DNA of 64,000 bases, taken from the NCBI GenBank assembly GCA_016213775.1, contig JACQZR010000075.1, positions 26,930-90,929 on the forward strand, given 5' to 3'. The notes under the pieces are model-generated. The model saw nothing but the letters and a program-made list of their open reading frames with translations. It was not told the DNA's origin and did not search any database. Shown here piece after piece: positions 9,049-18,632 of the stretch. Origin of the DNA: Acidobacteriota bacterium. Lineage in GTDB: Bacteria > Acidobacteriota > Terriglobia > Bryobacterales > Bryobacteraceae. The stretch's first letter is position 1. The number at the start of each line of letters is the position of its first letter. The translations under genes and the position numbers were made by a program.

Positions 9049-11671
9049 ATTCCAATGCCTCCACCAGCGACGCGCGCACCGCCGATTCCGCCGGCCCCAG
9101 CGCCGACAGCAGCGCCACTCCAAGCATCACCGGAATCAGCGTCAACGCCATCTTCACCGGATACACATACTCCAGCCGGATCCCCGCAATCTCCTCGCGA
9201 ATGATGCCGAGGTAGTAGTACAGAAAAACTCCACCCAGCGCCAGCCCCAGCATAAGGCTCACCGCACCGATGCCCGCCGCCTCCATCCAGATCGCCTGCC
9301 GCACCTGCCGCCGCAATCCGCCCACCGCCCGCACCACAGCCAACTCGCGCCGCCGGTCCGTGATCGACACGGTGAGGCTATTCACGATTCCGAGAATCGC
9401 CACCAGCACCGCCACAAACACCTGCATGTACGTCAGGCCGAACCACTGGTCCGTCACCTTGATGATGTAGTTGCGCAACTGCTGGTTGGTCATGACGAAC
9501 AGCTTCGTCTGCGTGCCGAAGCGCTCCAGAATGCGCCGCTTCCCTTCCTCCGGCGTCACGCCCTTCTTCAAATAGACGCGAAACAGATTCGCCGAGTCGT
9601 CTTTCCAGTTTGCGACAAACAGCCCGCGGTCCATCATCACCGCGCCCTTCTGATCGGAGTAATCCACCGTGATGCCAAGCACCTTCAGTTTCAGAATCCC
9701 GCTTGGCGAAGGGATCTCCATGATGTCGCCCAGCTTCAGCCGCTGTTGCAGCGCCAGATTATCGGCAAGAATGACGCCGCGCCCCGCCGCTGCTTGCGCG
9801 TACATCGTTGCCAGATCGCCCGCAATCACCTTGGGCTTCACACGCCGCGACAGGCTCTCAATCGAGGTGGCCACAAGCATAATCGGATCGCCTCTGTAAT
9901 CGAAGCGAATGGTGCGCACGGTCTGCAGCTCATCCACAACGTCCATCTTCCCGATCTCCTCACCCAGCGCCGCCGGGAACCGGAAGCTGCGTTCCGCAAT
10001 CTGATCGGACGTCCCCACGAACAGATCAGGGTTGATCACGGCCGTCGTCCAATCCAGAATCGACGTGTAGCTCGCATCAGCAACGCCGCCCAGTCCCACA
10101 ACCAGCGACAGCGATAGCATCACCGCCGCCACCGTCGCCGACGTGCGACGCGGTGACTGCATCAGACTATCCGCGGCCAACGCCCCCTCCACCGGAAGCA
10201 ACTCGCGGAACAACGGTCGTAGCAGCATTACCAGCCAGCGCACAAACGACGGAGTCAGCAACACTGCGGCCAGCACCATCGACAGGTACCCTGCATACAG
10301 CCGTGGCCCGCGCACTCCGCCGCTCAGAAAACACACCAGTGAAACAGCCGCGAACCCCAGCGCTGCGATCAGCCGCGTGCGGTTCTCCTGCTCGCTGAAC
10401 ACCTCATACGCGCCCTTGTGCAGCGCCTTCACCGGATCCACTTGCGAGGCGTCGCGCGCCGGAATCCACGCCGCCAGCATGCTGGTCACCACGCCCAGCA
10501 GCAGCGCCAGTCCAATGGTCAGCGGACTCGCCGATATCTCCTGCGTACGCTCCGCCAGCCCGTAGATCTCGCCGATGTAGCCCCCGATGTAACTCGCCAT
10601 GCCGCGCGCCAGCAGCAGCCCAAACGCGATCCCGATGATGCTGCCGGTAAGCCCGAGCAGGAAACTCTCCAAAAGGAAGAGCCCGCGAATCTGCCCGCGC
10701 GACGCGCCCAGCGATCGCAGAATCCCGATCTCGCTTCGCCGTTGCGCCACCGCGATGCTGAACGTGTTGTAAATGATGAACAGCCCGATCAGCATCGCGA
10801 ACAGACTGTTCAACGTCGCGCCCACCGAGAAAATCTGAATGATTGACTCGAACTGCTTGCCGCGCTGCGACGGCGACCCAACCGTGTACCCCGGCCCGAC
10901 AACCTTCATGATCCCCGCCGTTCCTTGATCCAGCGTGACGTTCGGCTTCAGCGTCAGATCGATGCGATCGAACATGCGCCCGCGCCCGAACACATGCTGC
11001 GCCGCGTAGATGTCCATGATCGCCAGGTTGCCGCCAAATGCGCTCGCCAGCCCGCCAGCCTTCATGATCCCGCGCACTGTGAAATCCTTGCGTCCCTGCA
11101 TCGTCTCGAACGTAATCTTGCCGCCGCTCACAATGCCGTTCTGCGAAGCGTAGTCCCGCGTCACGATGATGGAATCCGGCTGCGCGAGAAACACCAGCGG
11201 ATCGTCCACCACCGCTTCCTCGCCCTCTTCAATGTCATACTCGCGGAGGCTCCGATCGCCCGTCATGTCCACCGCGAGAATCAGGATGTTTCCCTGCTTG
11301 CCGGCATTCACCTGCGCCTCAATTACCGGCACCGCGATTTAAACTTCCGCCACCGCCTGCACCTTCTCCAGCGTCTCTTCCGGAAAGCCCGTGTCCCCCG
11401 CGGTCACCTGCAATTGCGCCTTGCCCGCAATGCGATCCACCGTCTTCTGGAACCCGTACAGCACGCTGTCATTGGCGGTGCGCATGCCGACAAAGATGAT
11501 CACGCCGAGCGAAATGCCCGCGATCGTCAATGCCGTCCGCAGCCGGTGCTTCCGCACGTACGGCCATGTGAGCAGTTGCACAAGCGCACAGGGCGCGGCG
11601 CGCACCACCAGAAGCCCAGAAACATCGCTCGCGCCGCGCCTCGTTGTGCGCGTATTCCTCAAATGGCTCAC
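9041..11671 (-). pseudogene. ABC permease (LolC/E-MacB type) interrupted by an in-frame stop codon
   Basis: The frame runs 877 codons from a GTG at 11671 (GTGA overlap with the ATPase gene) to 9041, but codon 111 is TAA (11339-11341). Both sides belong to one protein: before it WPYVRKHRLRTALTIAGISL and ...KVQAVAEV; after it IAVPVIEAQ, then two FtsX domains (QRRSEIGILRSLGASRGQ and DRRRELAVVRAVGGLRRQ) with about eight membrane helices. An AAA or AAG codon with one change would explain it. A GTG at 11332 could restart translation, but that product lacks the first membrane helix. It may be a real recent nonsense mutation, a sequencing error, or unusual readthrough; the rest of the frame is undamaged, which argues for recent or artefactual origin. 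Confidence 0.8.
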
Positions 11672-12342
11672 CGGAGCGTGTCCTCCACAATGCGGCCGTC
11701 GCGCAGCCGGATCGTCCTTTCGCAGCTCTCCGCCACGTTCCTGTCATGCGTGACGATCACCACCGTTGCGTTCAATCTCTGATGCAGGTCGCGAATCAGC
11801 CGCAGGATCTCCTCGCCCGTCGATGAGTCCAGGTTCCCCGTCGGCTCATCGGCCAGCAGCACCGGCGGATACACCGATAACGCCCGCGCAATCGCCACCC
11901 GTTGCCGCTCGCCTCCCGACAATTCCTCCGGCAAATGTTCCAGCCGCTTGCCCAACTGCACCAGGTCAAGCAACTCCCGCGCCCGTGCTTCGCACTTCTT
12001 CCGCGTCCACCCGCGCAGATGTAGCGGTAGCGAAACGTTCTCCAGACACGACAGCGTCGGCAGCAGATTGAAGAACTGAAAAATGAATCCGATCTTGTCG
12101 CGCCGTACCCGCGTCAGATCGTCATCGGAAACTTCGTTTAGCTTCTCGCCGTCCAGCGCAATCGTCCCGCGCGTCGGCTTGTCCAAACCTCCCACCAGAT
12201 TCAGCAGTGTAGACTTCCCTGACCCCGACGCCCCAATGATGGATACCATCTGCCCCTTGGGAATGTGCAGGCTGACATGGTCTAAAGCAGTCACCTGACG
12301 CTTTCCGTCAAACTGCTTGGTCACTTCTACTAATTGGATCAT
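11668..12342 (-). CDS. LolD-like ABC transporter ATPase
   Basis: This encodes 224 residues with a complete ATPase: Walker A GASGSGKS, the Q-loop in IFQFFNLLPTLS, signature LSGGERQRVAIARAL, Walker B VLLADEP and the H-loop VTHD. Length and sequence fit the LolD/MacB-ATPase/FtsE group that powers FtsX-type permeases. I start at the ATG 12342 (MIQLVEVTKQF), the usual beginning of the domain; eleven more codons are open upstream. It is the first gene of the envelope-export operon and overlaps the broken permease frame by 4 bases. It would energise that permease to move lipids or lipoproteins towards the LolA-like protein. Confidence 0.9.
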   Translation of the reverse strand: MIQLVEVTKQFDGKRQVTALDHVSLHIPKGQMVSIIGASGSGKSTLLNLVGGLDKPTRGTIALDGEKLNEVSDDDLTRVRRDKIGFIFQFFNLLPTLSCLENVSLPLHLRGWTRKKCEARARELLDLVQLGKRLEHLPEELSGGERQRVAIARALSVYPPVLLADEPTGNLDSSTGEEILRLIRDLHQRLNATVVIVTHDRNVAESCERTIRLRDGRIVEDTLR

Positions 12343-12417
12343 TCGGAGTGGATTCTTTGCGGTGAGACCTATCACTCTATTCTAGGATGCCCATGAGACA
12401 ATGGGATTTCCGCGCGC

Positions 12418-13449
12418 ATGTCTTTCGCACTCCTGCAAACACCCCCGAACCTGATCAACTGGGCGCAGTCCGCCGCCGTCTTCGGCATCGTGTTCGGAAT
12501 CTTCTTTCTTCTCCGCCACCTGATGCTGCGGTCCCTCTCGCGCTGGGACTCCGCGCCTGACTCCGTATCGAAAATCCTCCACGACACGCTCCGCATCCCT
12601 TCGTTCCTCTGGACCATCGCCGGCTCCCTTTCCGTCACTCTCGAAACGAGTGATCTGCCCACCTCCGCCATCCGCTGGGTGGCCGGCGGAAGCATGACGT
12701 TCCTCGTCCTCTCCATCTGCGTCGTCGCCTCCAATCTGATCGTTCGCCTCGCCAACCTCAATGCCCGCAAGCGTGGGCTCACCTTCGGCCTCAGCGGCGT
12801 CTCCCACGCGCTCGTCCATGTTTTCGTATTGCTCCTCGGCGCAACGGTTCTGCTGCGCTATTTCAACTTCGACGTCAAGCCCCTGCTCACCGCTCTCGGC
12901 GTTGGCGGTTTGGCCGTTGCTCTTGCCCTGCGCGACACGCTCGCCAATTTCTTCGCCGGCATTCACATCCTTGCCGAAGCGCCACTGAGCGTTGGTGACT
13001 TCATCCGTCTCTCCAGCGGCGAAGAGGGCACCGTCACGGACATCGGATGGCGCACCACGCGTGTTCTCACTTCCAACAACAATGTGATCGTGATCCCCAA
13101 CGAAAAGATCACATCGAGCATCCTCACCAACTACGCGCTCCCCGACGCCCGCGTCGTCATCGAAGTGCACATTTACGCGGCCCACCACGCCGACTTCGAA
13201 AAGATTCGCCAGGTTGCTATCGAAGAAGCCGTCCAGGTGCAGGATGTACTTCCCGACTTCACGCCGCTCGTCGTTCTCGATCCCGGCATCCTGCCCACGC
13301 ACCTGCACTGCAAGCTGATCGTGCAAGTACCGCACCGGCTCAAGCAGGGTCCCGTGCAATCCGATCTCCGCATACGCTTGCTCGACCGCTTCCGCAAGGA
13401 AGGCATCCCACTTCCGGCCATCGAACAGGTGGCCACCTTCAAACCCTGA
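12418..13449 (+). CDS. MscS-family mechanosensitive ion channel
   Basis: This encodes 343 residues: three or four N-terminal membrane helices, the pore-lining helix (LGVGGLAVALALRDTLANFF), then the MscS beta domain (GDFIRLSSGEEGTVTDIGWR followed by an IPNEKITSSILTNY loop) and a C-terminal alpha/beta domain. It should sit in the inner membrane and release solutes under osmotic down-shock. It is divergent from the LolD-like gene, 75 bases apart. Its TGA overlaps the ATG of the hydantoinase gene (TGATG), so the two are likely co-translated, though no functional link is evident. Confidence 0.9.
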   Translation: MSFALLQTPPNLINWAQSAAVFGIVFGIFFLLRHLMLRSLSRWDSAPDSVSKILHDTLRIPSFLWTIAGSLSVTLETSDLPTSAIRWVAGGSMTFLVLSICVVASNLIVRLANLNARKRGLTFGLSGVSHALVHVFVLLLGATVLLRYFNFDVKPLLTALGVGGLAVALALRDTLANFFAGIHILAEAPLSVGDFIRLSSGEEGTVTDIGWRTTRVLTSNNNVIVIPNEKITSSILTNYALPDARVVIEVHIYAAHHADFEKIRQVAIEEAVQVQDVLPDFTPLVVLDPGILPTHLHCKLIVQVPHRLKQGPVQSDLRIRLLDRFRKEGIPLPAIEQVATFKP

Positions 13450-15365
13450 TGCGAATTGGAATCGACGCCGGCGGTACATTCACTGACTTCGTGGTGCTCC
13501 ATGACGATGGCAGTCTGGAGTCATTCAAACTCCGTTCCAACCCGCGCGATCCCTCCGCGGTGATCCTCGCCGGAATCGCCCGTGCCGTCTCCGCTGCAAC
13601 CAACGTCGAAGTCATCCACGGGTCCACCGTCGCCACCAACGCGCTGCTCGAGCGCAAGGGCGCGCGTACCGCGTTCGTCACTACTGAAGGCTTCGAGGAT
13701 ATCCTTCACATCGGCCGTCAAAACCGCGCCGCGCTCTACGACCTCACACCGCCCCCCAAGCGCTTTCTCACCACGCGCGAGCTCTGCTTCGGTGTGCCCG
13801 AGCGCACCCATGTCGACGGCGTCATCGCCGCTCGTCCCAAGCCCGCCGATTGGAAGCGGCTGCGGGCAAAGCTCAAAGCCGCGCAAGTCGAATCCATCGC
13901 CGTCTGCTTCCTGCATTCCTATCAAACGCCCGATAACGAGCAGGCTGCCGCGGAAGCGCTGCAAGGCCTCGGCTATCTCAGTGTGTCGAGCGATGTCTGT
14001 CCCGAGTTTCGCGAATTCGAACGCGGTTCCACCACGCTGCTCAATGCGTACGTGGGCCCTTTGATGGACCGCTACCTTCGCCGCCTCGAGGAAGGTTCGC
14101 CGTTCTCCATCGTGATCATGCAATCGAACGGTGGACTGCTGTCTACTCGCGAGGCCCGGCGTCACACTGTGCGAACCGTGCTCTCCGGGCCCGCGGGCGG
14201 CGTCGTCGGCGCATTCGCCATCGCCCGCCACAACCAGTTCCGACAAGCGATGGGCTTCGATATGGGCGGCACATCCACCGATGTCAGCCTCTGTGATGGC
14301 GCGCCGCGCGAGACCGTGGAGTCAATTGTGGATGGAGTGCCCATCCGTGTCCCCATGCTCGACATTCACACGGTGGGCGCGGGCGGCGGGTCCATTGCTC
14401 GCGTCGATGAAGGCGGTCTGCTGCGCGTCGGCCCGGAAAGCGCCGGCGCTGATCCCGGGCCTGCCTGCTACGGTACCGGCGAACTGCCTACCGTCACCGA
14501 TGCCCACGTGGTCCTCGGCCGTATTGCCGCCGATCAGTTCCTCGGCGGCGCAATGCACATCGATGTGGACCGTGCCCGCAACGCCATTGCCGCCATCGCC
14601 GCGCAACTCAGTCTCTCCATCGAACAGGCCGCGGAAGGCATACTCCGCGTCGCCAACGCCAACATGGAGCGTGCCATCCGCGCCGTCTCGATTGAGCGCG
14701 GCTACGACCCGCGTCGCTTCGCCCTCGTCTCCTTCGGTGGATGCGGCGGTCTGCATGCTTGCGAGATCGCCCGCGAGCTCGGCATCCGAACCGTGCTCGC
14801 TCCCACGCAAGCGGGCGTCCTCTCCGCACTCGGTATGCTGCTCGCTCCGCACGTTCGCGACTATGCCGCGGGTGTCCTTGGCCGCCACGACGTCGAACAG
14901 CGCTTCCATCAACTGGAAGCCACAGCGCGCCGCGACAATCCCAACGCCACCATCGAGCGCTTCGCCGATGTCCGCTACGCCGGACAGAGCTACGAGCTCA
15001 CCATCCCCTGGTCCGGCCCCGCCACCGCCGCGGCGTTCCACCGCGAGCACGCCCGCACCTATAGCTATCACGACGCTTCACGCCAAATTGAAATCGTCAC
15101 CATCCGCGTCCGCGCCACCACCGCTGTTGCCAAACCAAAACTCGAAACCCCGCGCCAACTCGTGCCCAACGCCACACCCCGCACCCGCCGGGTCTTCACC
15201 GATGGCCGCATGCGCACCATTCCCCTTCTGCACACCGCCGATGTCCGCAAGCCCATCCAAGGTCCCGCCCTCATCCTCGACTACGGCTCCACCACGCTCG
15301 TCCCTCCAGGATGGACCATCCGACCGGGCATGGCCTCCACGCTCGTCCTCACAGCAAACCAATAA
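13449..15365 (+). CDS. Hydantoinase/oxoprolinase family protein, HyuA-type subunit
   Basis: This encodes 638 residues of the HyuA (N-methylhydantoinase A / 5-oxoprolinase) family. The N-terminus has the ATPase-like DAGGTFTDFVVL motif; the centre has GFDMGGTSTDVSL and HTVGAGGGSIARVDEGGLL, and later FGGCGGLHACEIA, all hallmarks of the family. These enzymes hydrolyse cyclic amides such as hydantoins or 5-oxoproline using ATP, normally with a HyuB subunit. No HyuB gene follows here, which is odd: the partner must be elsewhere or the protein acts alone. The ATG shares one base with the mscS stop. The 3' end meets a broken toxin gene on the opposite strand with no gap. Confidence 0.85.
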   Translation: MRIGIDAGGTFTDFVVLHDDGSLESFKLRSNPRDPSAVILAGIARAVSAATNVEVIHGSTVATNALLERKGARTAFVTTEGFEDILHIGRQNRAALYDLTPPPKRFLTTRELCFGVPERTHVDGVIAARPKPADWKRLRAKLKAAQVESIAVCFLHSYQTPDNEQAAAEALQGLGYLSVSSDVCPEFREFERGSTTLLNAYVGPLMDRYLRRLEEGSPFSIVIMQSNGGLLSTREARRHTVRTVLSGPAGGVVGAFAIARHNQFRQAMGFDMGGTSTDVSLCDGAPRETVESIVDGVPIRVPMLDIHTVGAGGGSIARVDEGGLLRVGPESAGADPGPACYGTGELPTVTDAHVVLGRIAADQFLGGAMHIDVDRARNAIAAIAAQLSLSIEQAAEGILRVANANMERAIRAVSIERGYDPRRFALVSFGGCGGLHACEIARELGIRTVLAPTQAGVLSALGMLLAPHVRDYAAGVLGRHDVEQRFHQLEATARRDNPNATIERFADVRYAGQSYELTIPWSGPATAAAFHREHARTYSYHDASRQIEIVTIRVRATTAVAKPKLETPRQLVPNATPRTRRVFTDGRMRTIPLLHTADVRKPIQGPALILDYGSTTLVPPGWTIRPGMASTLVLTANQ

Positions 15366-15519
15366 TCACCAAATAGGAGGCATCCGCGATGCGTGCCAGA
15401 AATGGAGAATCTCGACCAAACGCTTTTCTTCGTTGCGCAGGTTGGTCCTCAAGGATGTACCTGATGATTCCTTCGAGGTCGCTCAGTGATTCTTCGGTGA
15501 AGAGGATCTTGTAAGCCAC
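15366..15519 (-). pseudogene. ParE/RelE-type toxin with a large internal deletion
   Basis: From a GTG at 15519 the minus strand encodes VAYKILFTEESLSDLEGIIR and YILED, the N-terminal helix hairpin of a ParE/RelE-family toxin. In a different phase, the same short stretch ends with RLVEILHFWHASRMPPIW and a stop at 15366-15368; ILHFWHASR is the C-terminal signature of this family. About 40-50 central residues are missing and the two ends are out of frame, so the toxin is dead. It overlaps the end of the antitoxin gene, the usual arrangement of such modules. Left behind is an intact antitoxin. Confidence 0.7.
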
Positions 15520-15665
15520 TGATGCATTCGCTCGCGAACTTCTTCCAGGGTGAAAACGCGCCCCTCATCAGCCGCGCGGATACCACGGTCGATTGCAGCC
15601 AGAGTCTCCTCATCTTCTTCGTGGAACATCGGAGCCGGTCCATGAAAGTCGTTATGCTCAGCCAT
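15483..15665 (-). CDS. Antitoxin of a ParE/RelE-type module
   Basis: This encodes 60 residues. It is acidic at the start (FHEEDEETLAAIDRGIRAAD) and ends with the EEVRERMHQWLTRSSSPKNH pattern common in small antitoxins in which a helix ending in W wraps the ParE/RelE toxin. The ATG at 15665 is preceded by AGAAAG. It overlaps the 5' end of the toxin remnant by 37 bases, as in working modules. With the toxin deleted it is an orphan; it may persist by chance or give protection against a similar toxin elsewhere. Family call rests on pattern and neighbour. Confidence 0.65.
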   Translation of the reverse strand: MAEHNDFHGPAPMFHEEDEETLAAIDRGIRAADEGRVFTLEEVRERMHQWLTRSSSPKNH

Positions 15666-15688
15666 CTTTCTACAATAGCGGAGTCCCG

Positions 15689-16699
15689 TCAGATCTCCGC
15701 TCCATTCTCCAGCCACCGCCCACCCCGCCACAACGACACCCCCCACAACACCCCGCATCCCGCCACCACTCCGACACTCGCGAACGCCGTTGCAGTCGCC
15801 GCGAGAATCATCAGAATCACCTGCACAATCCCCGGCCCGAACGAAGTCGCCGCCGTGAACCGCCACCGCGTCTGCGGCCTCCGCGCACGCACGGACGGTC
15901 CATGCCCCAGCGCCAATCCCATCAACGCCGCCGACAACGCAGGCAACGGCGCCAGCGGCAGACACAGCAAAACATCCACCGCCACTACCACGGCATCCTT
16001 CGCCAGCAGCACCTGCCACCCGCGCAACGGCAACAACCGATACCGCGTCATCGCCCCTGTGCCATCCAACCCGAAAAGACTCTGCGCGTAACTCGACAGT
16101 GCCAGCACAATCAACAGCGTCAACGGCACGCGAGCCTCCACCGGCATCGCGCCGCTGAACCGGTACACCGCCGCGCCGCACGCCAACAGGAGCGCGCAGT
16201 AGAAATCGAGCGTCGCCAGCATCTGCCGCAGATTCGCCTTCACCAACACACCGAACCGCGTCGGAAACGGAGGCATTGGCCACAACCGCCCGTGTCCACC
16301 CAACCGCAGCGAAGGCATCACGAACCCGAAAGCAAACAACCCCGCAAGCGTCGCCCACAACCCCATCGACACGGTGCGCAACAACACCAGCGACGCCAAT
16401 ACCCACGTAATCGGATTCAGCCAAGGCGTGATCAACCGCAGCCCGCGCAACTCCCCGCGGCGCAGCGGCCACGCCGCTAACCGCGACGCTGGAATCTTCC
16501 GCAACGGATCGGTGCTCAACGGAAAGAACAACGTGATCAGCAGGATCACGTTCAACGAAACGAACGCCTTCGCATCAGACATGAACAGCAAAGCGACCGC
16601 GAGGTAGAACAGGTTGTTCCCGCTGAACGATCCGAGCGTCTTGCCATCCCGCGCGCCAATGCGCAGCAGCGCCTTCAGGACCGTCGCGAGCCGAGCCAC
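15689..16699 (-). CDS. ABC-2-type transporter permease (poorly conserved membrane protein)
   Basis: This encodes 336 residues with about eight hydrophobic segments, for example NNLFYLAVALLFM, SLNVILLITLFFPL, LLIVLALSSYAQSLFGLDG and VILMILAATATAFASVGVVA. It has no sharp motif, but it overlaps the following ATPase gene by 25 bases, and such pairs of an ATPase and an integral membrane protein form simple ABC-2 exporters. It follows the ATPase gene in the operon. Hydrophobic cargo (a lipid, antibiotic or peptide) is possible but cannot be specified. It ends 23 bases before the antitoxin gene on the same strand, with no obvious functional connection. Confidence 0.7.
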   Translation of the reverse strand: MARLATVLKALLRIGARDGKTLGSFSGNNLFYLAVALLFMSDAKAFVSLNVILLITLFFPLSTDPLRKIPASRLAAWPLRRGELRGLRLITPWLNPITWVLASLVLLRTVSMGLWATLAGLFAFGFVMPSLRLGGHGRLWPMPPFPTRFGVLVKANLRQMLATLDFYCALLLACGAAVYRFSGAMPVEARVPLTLLIVLALSSYAQSLFGLDGTGAMTRYRLLPLRGWQVLLAKDAVVVAVDVLLCLPLAPLPALSAALMGLALGHGPSVRARRPQTRWRFTAATSFGPGIVQVILMILAATATAFASVGVVAGCGVLWGVSLWRGGRWLENGAEI

Positions 16700-17418
16700 G
16701 GCAACTCCTCCATCACCGGCCGCTCGGCGACATCGAAATACAATTCCTCCAACGGACGGCTCAGCCCCGCCACCTGTTCGTCGCGCACCACTTTCCCCTG
16801 CCGCACAATGATGACTTGCGAAGCCACGCGCTCCACCAGCGACAGAATGTGCGAAGTGAGAAACACCGTGATGCCGCGTCCGGCAATGCGCATCAGCAGA
16901 TCGCGAATGGTCTGCGCCGTCACCGGATCAATCGCCTCAAACGGCTCGTCCAAAAACAGGACCTCGGGATTATGTAGCAGCGCCATTGCCAGCGACGTCT
17001 TCTTGCGCATGCCATGCGAGCAATGTGAAGCGCCGGTGTCCCGCCCATGCGCCAATGAAAACGCCCGCAGCAATTGCCCTGCGCGCTCGCGTGTCACCGC
17101 GCCGCTCAACCCGTAGATGTCACCGCTAAGTTGCAGGTGCTCCCAAACCGTCAGATCATCAAACAGTCCGAGATCCTCCGGCAGCACGCCGATCCGCTGC
17201 TTCACCGCTTCCGGCTGCCGCGCGACGTCCACTCCGCACACCTGCACCTCGCCGGAAGTAGGTGCCAGCAGCCCGGTCATCATCTTCACCGTCGTCGATT
17301 TCCCCGCGCCATTCGGCCCGAGAAACGCACAAACGGTCCCCGCCGGAACATCCAGGTCCAGCCCATCAACAGCAGTGAATTCACCAAACCGGCGCGTCAG
17401 CCCGCGGCACGCAATCAT
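16675..17418 (-). CDS. ABC-2-type exporter ATPase
   Basis: This encodes 247 residues with Walker A GPNGAGKST, Q-loop region VLPEDLGLFDDLTV, Walker B EVLFLDEPFE and an H-loop in LTSHILS. The signature is CSHGMRKKTSLAMAL instead of LSGGQ, a variant common in ATPases of small multidrug or bacteriocin exporters. The FDDLTVWEHLQLSGDIYGLS segment is also typical of that group. It overlaps the membrane-protein gene by 25 bases and would energise it. The ATG at 17418 starts directly before the first strand (MIACRGLTRRFG). Confidence 0.9.
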   Translation of the reverse strand: MIACRGLTRRFGEFTAVDGLDLDVPAGTVCAFLGPNGAGKSTTVKMMTGLLAPTSGEVQVCGVDVARQPEAVKQRIGVLPEDLGLFDDLTVWEHLQLSGDIYGLSGAVTRERAGQLLRAFSLAHGRDTGASHCSHGMRKKTSLAMALLHNPEVLFLDEPFEAIDPVTAQTIRDLLMRIAGRGITVFLTSHILSLVERVASQVIIVRQGKVVRDEQVAGLSRPLEELYFDVAERPVMEELPWLGSRRS

Positions 17419-17578
17419 AGCGACCGCTCACGCAGACCCGTAGTTCCCCTGATCGTCTTATCTGTGTCCATCGGTGTTCATCAGTGGCCATTAGGCCCAA
17501 AATCACACTGCCCGGACCCACACACATTTTCCCTAAAGGTGATGTGTGGTTCATCGGTGGCTGCTGTGCGATCGAGCC

Positions 17579-18550
17579 TTACGCGTCCACGTGATTGGCA
17601 AAGAACCGGTCCAACTCCGCCTTCATCGGCAACAGATCCTTCACCAGCGCGTCCTTGTCCTTCTTCGGCAGCGGCTGGAACGCCTTCGCAATGCGGATGT
17701 CTTCCTCGATGTGCTCCACCTTGGGCATGCCGAGCACCGCGCTCGCCACCGGCAGCGACAGCGAGTAGCGGATCAGCTTGTCGATGGGAGCCTTCCCCAC
17801 CAGGCCTTCCTGCCCGAAAATCTTCATCGCCGTCACGCCCATCTTCTTCTTCAGCGCCACCGGTAGCGCGGTCAGCTCGAAGCTGTCCTTCATGTCCGGA
17901 TTGATCACCATGCCACCTTTGCCATTGCGCATACCTACGTGCGCCGCGTTCAACGCCATCTGCGTGCAATCGAGATCGTGCCGCTCCAGCGCCGTCTTCA
18001 ACACTAACGGATCTGTGTGCGAAGTGACGCCGATAAACCGCGTCATCTTCTGTTCCTTCGCCTTGTAGAGCGCCTTCAGCAGTCCGTTCTCCGCCGCCTT
18101 CAGATCATCCATATTCGTGAGGCTGTGAATGTGGATCAAATCCACCTGATCCGTCTGCAGCCGCTTCAGGCTGCCCTCAATCAGCGCCATCGACTCGTCG
18201 TAGCCACGCTTGTTGATCTTCGTGGCCACCCACACTTCCTTGCGCCGCGTCTTCAGAACCTTGCCGATGCGCGTTTCACTCACACCGTTGCCGTACCCGA
18301 ACGCCGTATCGAGATACGTTACCCCCAAGTCAATCGCCTTGTTTACGGCCTCCAGCGCCTTGTACTCTTCCTTATAGGAGAGGAAGCGGCTGCCACAGCC
18401 GAACGCCACGCACGATACCGTCGCGCCGGTCTTTCCCAGCGTGCGCGTAGGCATGCCGGTCTTCTTATCAACGGCCATGCCGGCCGCGAACTCCGCAAAA
18501 AAAGGCGCAAGCGCCGTCGATTCGAGAAAACTACGCCGGGATAGGGACAT
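17579..18550 (-). CDS. Tat-exported aldo/keto reductase
   Basis: This encodes 323 residues. It begins with a twin-arginine signal (MSLSRRSFLESTALAPFFAE) and continues with an aldo/keto reductase barrel: TYLDTAFGYGNGVSE contains the catalytic Asp and Tyr, KINKRGYDESMALIEGSLKR follows with the catalytic Lys, and DLIHIHSL the His. It would reduce carbonyls with NAD(P)H; many bacterial homologues with such signals are of unknown substrate. An AAGGAG ribosome site lies 10 bases before the ATG. It is divergent from the S9 peptidase gene. The 160 bases downstream hold only imperfect copies of a CATCGGTGTTCATC-like phrase. Confidence 0.85.
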   Translation of the reverse strand: MSLSRRSFLESTALAPFFAEFAAGMAVDKKTGMPTRTLGKTGATVSCVAFGCGSRFLSYKEEYKALEAVNKAIDLGVTYLDTAFGYGNGVSETRIGKVLKTRRKEVWVATKINKRGYDESMALIEGSLKRLQTDQVDLIHIHSLTNMDDLKAAENGLLKALYKAKEQKMTRFIGVTSHTDPLVLKTALERHDLDCTQMALNAAHVGMRNGKGGMVINPDMKDSFELTALPVALKKKMGVTAMKIFGQEGLVGKAPIDKLIRYSLSLPVASAVLGMPKVEHIEEDIRIAKAFQPLPKKDKDALVKDLLPMKAELDRFFANHVDA

Positions 18551-18556
18551 GTTGGG

Positions 18557-18585
18557 TTGACTCCTTCGCTCTTCATCCGTATGGT
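18557..18585 (+). promoter_or_regulatory. Predicted sigma70-type promoter of the peptidase cluster
   Basis: TTGACT (18557-18562) and TATGGT (18580-18585) are separated by 17 bases, upstream of the S9 peptidase ATG at 18633. A strong ribosome site, GAGGAGAG, lies between the promoter and the ATG. It is a reading by eye; transcription has not been shown. Confidence 0.45.
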
Positions 18586-18632
18586 ATCACTGGTAACTTC
18601 AGTACATTTTTTCAGACGAGGAGAGTATCTGC

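Noticed and set aside
17419..17578. Imperfect CATCGGTGTTCATC-like phrases in the spacer after the aldo/keto reductase
   Set aside because: Only two short degenerate copies; not enough to call a repeat array or attachment site.
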